Assembly: GCA_016699695.1 (NCBI GenBank)
Contig: CP065006.1
Location: 1,116,001 to 1,180,000, forward strand
Direction: 5' to 3'
From: Bacteroidota bacterium
GTDB taxonomy: Bacteria > Bacteroidota > Bacteroidia > Bacteroidales > UBA10428
Length of the DNA: 64,000 nt
Position 1 is the first letter of the stretch. Each line of letters opens with the position of its first letter. This document shows, piece after piece, positions 60,201 to 64,000 of this stretch. The notes under the pieces are model-generated. The model saw nothing but the letters and a program-made list of their open reading frames with translations. It searched no databases and was not told the origin of the DNA. Both the position numbers and the translations under genes were made by a program.

Positions 60201-60854
60201 ATGGAAGTAAAAATTATCGAAACCGCAGACGGTTCCTCGTCGTTATTTGTTCCCGGCCTTAACGAGTGCTACCATAGTGTTCACGGCGCAGTGCAGGAAT
60301 CGATGCATGTGTTTATTGCAGCCGGACTGCAAAGCATATCCAAAAACTCCATTCGTATTTTTGAAATGGGTTACGGCACGGGCTTAAATTTTCTGCTGAC
60401 CTACCTGAACCGGGGCATACATTCCATTGATTATCATGCCATCGATGCCTTTCCACTGAAAGATGCTGTGATAAAAAAGTTAAACTACGTTCAAAACCTT
60501 TCACTTAAACCGGAGGAAGCTGAACTTTTCGAACGTTTTCATCAATCGGAAGGAAGGGTGCTGCACCACGAATGTTTCAGCTGGCATAAAAGTAAATGTA
60601 CGCTGGAAAACTACGAAGCTCAGGTAAAATTCGACCTCATCTATTTCGATGCCTTTGCGCCTGCCATTCAACCCGAACTCTGGACTATTGAGGTGTTTGA
60701 GAAACTGTTTGCCATACTAAACCCCGGCGGGATTCTTACCACCTATTGTGCCAAAGGACAGGTACGACGCAACATGCAGGCTGCGGGTTTTGTTACCGAA
60801 AGGCTGCCCGGACCGCCCGGAAAATTTGAAATGCTTCGTGCCAGTCATCCATAG
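60201..60854 (+). CDS. mnmD: tRNA (mnm5s2U34)-methyltransferase MnmD-like
   Basis: This 217-residue protein has a Rossmann methyltransferase fold with EMGYGTGLNFLLTYL (about residues 54-68), DAFAPAIQPELWT (about 149-161) and a C-terminal TYCAKGQVRRNMQAAGF with LPGPPGKFEMLRA. These are the motifs of the MnmC N-terminal methyltransferase domain. It lacks the FAD oxidase half found in E. coli MnmC, so it is the single-domain MnmD. It would complete 5-methylaminomethyl-2-thiouridine at the tRNA wobble position. It may be cotranscribed with the upstream DUF3127 gene. Confidence 0.88.
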   Translation: MEVKIIETADGSSSLFVPGLNECYHSVHGAVQESMHVFIAAGLQSISKNSIRIFEMGYGTGLNFLLTYLNRGIHSIDYHAIDAFPLKDAVIKKLNYVQNLSLKPEEAELFERFHQSEGRVLHHECFSWHKSKCTLENYEAQVKFDLIYFDAFAPAIQPELWTIEVFEKLFAILNPGGILTTYCAKGQVRRNMQAAGFVTERLPGPPGKFEMLRASHP

Positions 60855-60942
60855 CCGGTAGCCAACTATCATTTTTTTCTTTTACTTCCGAACAATTTCT
60901 CTTAAAGTGCTGTTTCTTTTCAAACTACAATTACCAAAAGAA

Positions 60943-61407
60943 ATGGCATTTATCGAAGAAGGAAAAACAGCTCCCGAATTCAGCGGAACCAACCAGAAGG
61001 GTGAACGAATAACATTGTCCTCATTCCGGGGAAAAAAAGTAATTCTTTACTTTTATCCAAAAGACAACACACCGGGCTGTACTGCCGAATCATGTAACCT
61101 GCGCGACAATTACAGCAACCTGCTCCAGAAAGGTTTTGAGGTAATTGGTGTAAGCCCCGACAGTGAAAAGTCGCATGCCGGTTTCGCCTCGAAATACGAA
61201 CTGCCATTTCACCTCATTGCCGATACCGACCAGAAGATTCTGAAGCAATACGGTGCCTGGGGACTTAAAAAAATGTATGGAAAAGAATATGAAGGTGTAT
61301 TGAGAACCACTTATGTCATCAACGAGCAAAGCCTGGTAGAAAAACTTATCACAAAAGTTGATACCCAAAACCATAGTGCCCAGATACTTCAAGAGCTGGG
61401 CTTATAA
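60943..61407 (+). CDS. bcp: Thioredoxin-dependent thiol peroxidase (Bcp/PrxQ)
   Basis: From the ATG at 60943 this is a 154-residue peroxiredoxin. YFYPKDNTPGCTAESCNLRD (about residues 38-57) holds the peroxidatic cysteine in PGCT and the resolving cysteine five residues later, the PrxQ arrangement. The Arg in LRTTYVI completes the active site. A GTG at 60907 would add 12 residues not seen in relatives. It reduces hydroperoxides with thioredoxin in the cytoplasm. Confidence 0.92.
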   Translation: MAFIEEGKTAPEFSGTNQKGERITLSSFRGKKVILYFYPKDNTPGCTAESCNLRDNYSNLLQKGFEVIGVSPDSEKSHAGFASKYELPFHLIADTDQKILKQYGAWGLKKMYGKEYEGVLRTTYVINEQSLVEKLITKVDTQNHSAQILQELGL

Positions 61408-61425
61408 AACAAATAGCCTCAATTT

Positions 61426-61531
61426 AACGCAGAAGCTTTCGGAAAGATTCCCTTAAAATTCTAAGGTATACTGGCTGTATAAACAAGCTTTCCAAAAATT
61501 TTTCGAAAGAAAATAGCTTCTGCGTTTTTTT
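61426..61531 (+). ncRNA. Structured element, candidate RNA or complex terminator
   Basis: An outer 12-base stem (61426-61437 with 61515-61526, exact complement of AACGCAGAAGCT) encloses a second helix GGAAAG/CTTTCC (61441-61446 with 61488-61493). That in turn holds two hairpins, CCTTA/TAAGG (61451-61455, 61462-61466) and ATAC/GTAT (61468-61471, 61477-61480). Seven T residues (61525-61531) close the element on the plus strand. It could be a terminator of bcp, a 3' UTR RNA or an independent RNA. No promoter was found directly in front of it. Confidence 0.45.
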
Positions 61532-61588
61532 ATTCCCTTCAATTCTGTCGAAATGTTTGTCTTAATTTTTATCTGGTAAGCTTTTTAT

Positions 61589-61596
61589 TATTTTTG
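61589..61596 (+). promoter_or_regulatory. Putative -7 promoter element for aroA
   Basis: TATTTTTG, 26 bases before the aroA start, matches TAnnTTTG. The -33 region lacks a clear TTG. Confidence 0.35.
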
Positions 61597-61621
61597 CAAG
61601 CTGAATAAAAAACTACCTCCC

Positions 61622-62887
61622 TTGAAACTCATCTCACAAGGTTCGCACCTTTCGGGTACCATAGAGATTCCCGGATCGAAATCGCATACCATACGTGCAA
61701 TTGCCATCGCCACCATGGCCGAGGGCATTTCTGTACTCCATTCTCCGTTAATGTCTGACGATACCTATGCGGCCATGAAAGCAGCCGAGACTTTTGGCGC
61801 AAAAGTGAAGCACATTGACGACAAACTGGTGATTGAAGGGATAGGCCACAATGAAATACCAGATAAGCTATTTATCGATGTGGGAAACTCAGGAACCACC
61901 CTGCGCATATTCACTGCCCTTGCTGCTACCTTTGGCAAAACCACTACTTTCGATGGCGATCATTCGGTGCGGCAAAGGCTTATGACTCCTTTGTTCAAAG
62001 CACTGCGCAGCATGGGTGCCACGATAGAATCGACAAACGACAAATGCCCCTTCACCATTACCGGACCTATCCAGGGAGGAAAAGCCAATGTCGATGGCAT
62101 AAGTTCGCAGTTTCTTACCGCCTTGCTTTTTGCTACACCCCTTATCGAAGGTGACTCAGAAATCACCGTCGATAACCTGCACGAAAAACCCTATGTGCAA
62201 ATCACCCTCGATTGGCTCAACAAACAAAAGATACACTATAAAAACCAAGGGCTCGATTGGTTTTCGGTAAAAGGAGGTCAGCGTTACCAGGCTTTCGAAT
62301 CGCGCATTGCAGCCGATTTCTCCTCGGCTACTTTTGCGGTTTGTGCGGCTGCCATCACCCGCTCTGAAATACTTATCAGAGGGCTCGATTTCGACGATTA
62401 CCAGGGCGATAAGGCCATTTTCGATTTTATGGCTCAAATGGGAATGGCAGTAACCCATACCAACGAAGGAGTAATCGTAAAATGTACTCAACTGAAAGGT
62501 GCCAGCCTCGATCTGAACGATACACCCGATGCACTGCCTGCGCTTGCTGTCGCTGCGTGTTTTGCAGAGGGCGAAACCATTCTTGGTAATGTAAAGCAAG
62601 CCCGGCTAAAGGAATGCGACCGGATTGCCGCCATTGCCACCGAACTTACCAAAATGGGTGCCAATATACGGGAATTGCCCAATGGTTTGGTAATTGTGGG
62701 AGGACCTCTTACAGGAGCAGAAGTGCACGGATACCACGATCACCGGATGGTAATGGCATTGGCATTGGCTGGCATGGGTGCCTCTGGTATCACGCACATC
62801 GATACTCCCGAAGCAATTTCGGTAACCTACCCCAGCTTTGTTAACGATTTTAAAAACCTCGGCGGCAACCTTCAACTGCAAGATTAA
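61622..62887 (+). CDS. aroA: 3-phosphoshikimate 1-carboxyvinyltransferase (EPSP synthase)
   Basis: This 421-residue enzyme joins shikimate 3-phosphate and phosphoenolpyruvate in the shikimate pathway. IPGSKSHTIRA (about residues 17-27) carries the substrate-binding Lys and Ser, VGNSGTTLRIF (about 87-97) has a G-to-T-like loop region of the family, and LKECDRIAAIATEL and YHDHRMVMAL are later signatures. The start codon is TTG at 61622; no ATG or GTG lies between it and the conserved block. AroK follows 15 bases later, making a two-gene aromatic pathway unit. Confidence 0.95.
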   Translation: MKLISQGSHLSGTIEIPGSKSHTIRAIAIATMAEGISVLHSPLMSDDTYAAMKAAETFGAKVKHIDDKLVIEGIGHNEIPDKLFIDVGNSGTTLRIFTALAATFGKTTTFDGDHSVRQRLMTPLFKALRSMGATIESTNDKCPFTITGPIQGGKANVDGISSQFLTALLFATPLIEGDSEITVDNLHEKPYVQITLDWLNKQKIHYKNQGLDWFSVKGGQRYQAFESRIAADFSSATFAVCAAAITRSEILIRGLDFDDYQGDKAIFDFMAQMGMAVTHTNEGVIVKCTQLKGASLDLNDTPDALPALAVAACFAEGETILGNVKQARLKECDRIAAIATELTKMGANIRELPNGLVIVGGPLTGAEVHGYHDHRMVMALALAGMGASGITHIDTPEAISVTYPSFVNDFKNLGGNLQLQD

Positions 62888-62902
62888 CCGATTTTTAAAA
62901 GA

Positions 62903-63424
62903 GTGAAAATATACCTGATAGGATATAAAAACAGCGGTAAATCAACTACCGGACGAAAACTGGCCAAGAAACTCGGGCTTACCTTTGTCGATCTCGATGA
63001 GTTAATTGGAAAACTCGATGGCCGTACAGTACCTGAAATTTTTTCTCAGGATGGCGAAGATGCTTTCCGAATAAAGGAACAAAAAGCGCTGCATCAAACA
63101 GAATCGTTAGACCAGGCTGTCATCAGCACCGGGGGTGGGGTGCCAAGGTTCTTCGACAACATGCAATTTATGAATAGCCATGGGATTACCATCTACCTGA
63201 AACTCGATGAGGAAACCCTGGTAGGGCGTCTGAAAAATGCCACACACAACAGACCCATTGTGCAAGGAAAAACGATCGAAGAATTGCACGAATACGTCCG
63301 TGATTTGCTTCAACGATTTGAGCATTGCTATCTCTCGGCCCACTATGTAGTCGATGCTAAAAACACTGCCCCGGAAGAATTGATCGCACGCATTCTGAGC
63401 ACTACTCACGAACTGCTGCCTTAA
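62903..63424 (+). CDS. aroK: Shikimate kinase
   Basis: This 173-residue enzyme phosphorylates shikimate at the 3-OH using ATP, producing the AroA substrate. The Walker A GYKNSGKSTTGRKLAKKL is at residues about 7-24, FVDLDELI (about 28-35) binds shikimate, and STGGGVPRF (about 76-84) matches the central GGG motif. It starts with GTG at 62903, 15 bases after aroA, so the order on the mRNA is opposite to that of the pathway. Confidence 0.93.
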   Translation: MKIYLIGYKNSGKSTTGRKLAKKLGLTFVDLDELIGKLDGRTVPEIFSQDGEDAFRIKEQKALHQTESLDQAVISTGGGVPRFFDNMQFMNSHGITIYLKLDEETLVGRLKNATHNRPIVQGKTIEELHEYVRDLLQRFEHCYLSAHYVVDAKNTAPEELIARILSTTHELLP

Positions 63425-63724
63425 AGTTCAATTTTCGATCCCATATTTGGTTTTATCTCAAAAAAAGGCAGAAATACACCTGCCCGATTCAGAATAAGCC
63501 AAAGCAACCTAAAAATCAAACCCGCAACTAATTCCTTTTACCCGCGTGAAACAGATGCCAATCAAAATACAGTACTTTAGGTACCTGTAAACGGCAATAT
63601 TTTAATACTTTTAGCCCGATTTCATTGATAACCGTCAGATTTTCGTTTTGAAGTGCATGAAATAAATGACTGCAGATTGAAAATCTATGTAACTTAACGT
63701 TCATCACACAAGGATTTACTATTT
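63425..63724. other. Intergenic region after aroK
   Basis: These 300 bases lie between aroK and the next plus-strand gene. No strong terminator, tRNA or ORF was recognised. The region is moderately AT-rich. Confidence 0.4.
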
Positions 63725-64000
63725 ATGAATCAGATTTACCGGCGACAGGAGCAGATTAATAAAGAGTTTTTACTCCTTGCCGGCTATTCTTTGCTTACTT
63801 TCGCTTCCGGTATTTTTCTTTCTACCTTCGATGTGCTGGTGCATGCCAGGTTTATTGAGGTGTTTGGTTACCGCTCTCTGGCGGCTTCCTACATTGTCGG
63901 CGGATTTGCAGGGGTATTATTCACCTACTTGTATCCAGTACTTTTTCGAAGAATAAGCACAAGAAATTTAAACCTTTCAATATTCACTCTTATTTTACTA
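63725..64000 (+). CDS. Polytopic membrane protein, N-terminal fragment (possibly transporter)
   Basis: From the ATG at 63725 the frame is open to the right edge (92 codons) and begins MNQIYRRQEQINKEF. Three hydrophobic segments follow: LLLAGYSLLTFASGIFL, SYIVGGFAGVLFTYL and the last one beginning near LNLSIFTLILL. The pattern of short loops with charged caps fits an MFS-type transporter or an ATP/ADP-carrier-like (Npt) protein. The rest of the gene is outside the window, so no family can be fixed. Confidence 0.6.
   Translation, partial: MNQIYRRQEQINKEFLLLAGYSLLTFASGIFLSTFDVLVHARFIEVFGYRSLAASYIVGGFAGVLFTYLYPVLFRRISTRNLNLSIFTLILL

Noticed and set aside
60907..60942. GTG start 12 codons upstream of the peroxiredoxin ATG
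   Set aside because: The extra residues are not found in Bcp/PrxQ proteins, and the ATG at 60943 begins with the usual sequence just before the conserved APEFSG segment.

Overview
The window looks like chromosomal DNA of a free-living member of the Bacteroidota, probably of the Bacteroidales/Marinilabiliales type. Evidence: the str/S10 gene order rpsL-rpsG-fusA-rpsJ-rplC-rplD-rplW-rplB, Bacteroidota-type promoters (TTG about 19 bases before TAnnTTTG), a TonB-dependent receptor with a carboxypeptidase-like N-terminal domain, a protein with a type IX secretion C-terminal domain, LytTR signalling, a type B L31, a second EF-G-like factor, and a parA-parB-DUF5683-lytic transglycosylase order. Most of the window is well-packed housekeeping sequence. 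No rRNA, CRISPR array, prophage or classical insertion sequence was seen.

Layout. 1-5.0 kb (minus): ribosomal protein genes and fusA, entering a truncated rplB at the left edge. 5.4-7.9 kb: phosphatidylserine synthase, a small HAD phosphatase and a glutaminyl cyclase lipoprotein. 8.1-16.4 kb (plus): seven closely spaced genes, parA, parB, a DUF5683 protein, an MltD-like lytic transglycosylase, two SGNH proteins and an MBOAT acyltransferase; the last three resemble a cell-envelope O-acetylation module. 16.5-17.1 kb: a GIY-YIG nuclease gene between two copies of a palindromic repeat. 17.1-20.9 kb: pyrimidine salvage (nucleoside phosphorylase, upp), then a ModE-type regulator with moaD, moaE and moaA. 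21-31.6 kb: HIT protein, EF-G-like factor, a DUF4136 lipoprotein, a thioredoxin-fold protein with an altered active site, coaD, a HAD phosphatase, a LiaF-like membrane protein, lon and a GlmU-like protein. 31.8-38.5 kb: rpmE2, a GNAT-like protein, a LytS/LytTR two-component pair, a TPR-like protein with a TonB-dependent receptor, and tRNA-His. 38.6-46.8 kb: PHP phosphatase, MORN lipoprotein, topoisomerase IV (parE-parC) and lysS. 46.9-53.9 kb: accessory genes, including an EamA transporter, a double-CDGSH protein, an SDR, a MaoC hydratase and a secreted T9SS-tagged protein. 54.2-58.5 kb (minus): a compact four-gene cluster of UbiA prenyltransferase, type III polyketide synthase, methyltransferase and FAD monooxygenase. 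59-64 kb (plus): a Rossmann-fold protein, a DUF3127 protein ending in an SSB-like tip, mnmD, a Bcp peroxiredoxin, a structured intergenic element, aroA, aroK and the start of a membrane protein.

The best candidates for something little described are: (1) the UbiA/type III PKS/methyltransferase/monooxygenase cluster, whose logic suggests a prenylated, methylated, oxidised aromatic polyketide lipid or quinone; (2) the GIY-YIG nuclease with its flanking repeats, which looks like a small nuclease-linked repeat element; (3) the O-acetylation-like trio joined to parAB and a lytic transglycosylase; (4) the SSB-like C-terminus of the DUF3127 protein; and (5) a multi-helix element of about 100 bases between the peroxiredoxin gene and aroA. 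All functional statements come from reading motifs and gene context; no searches were run.
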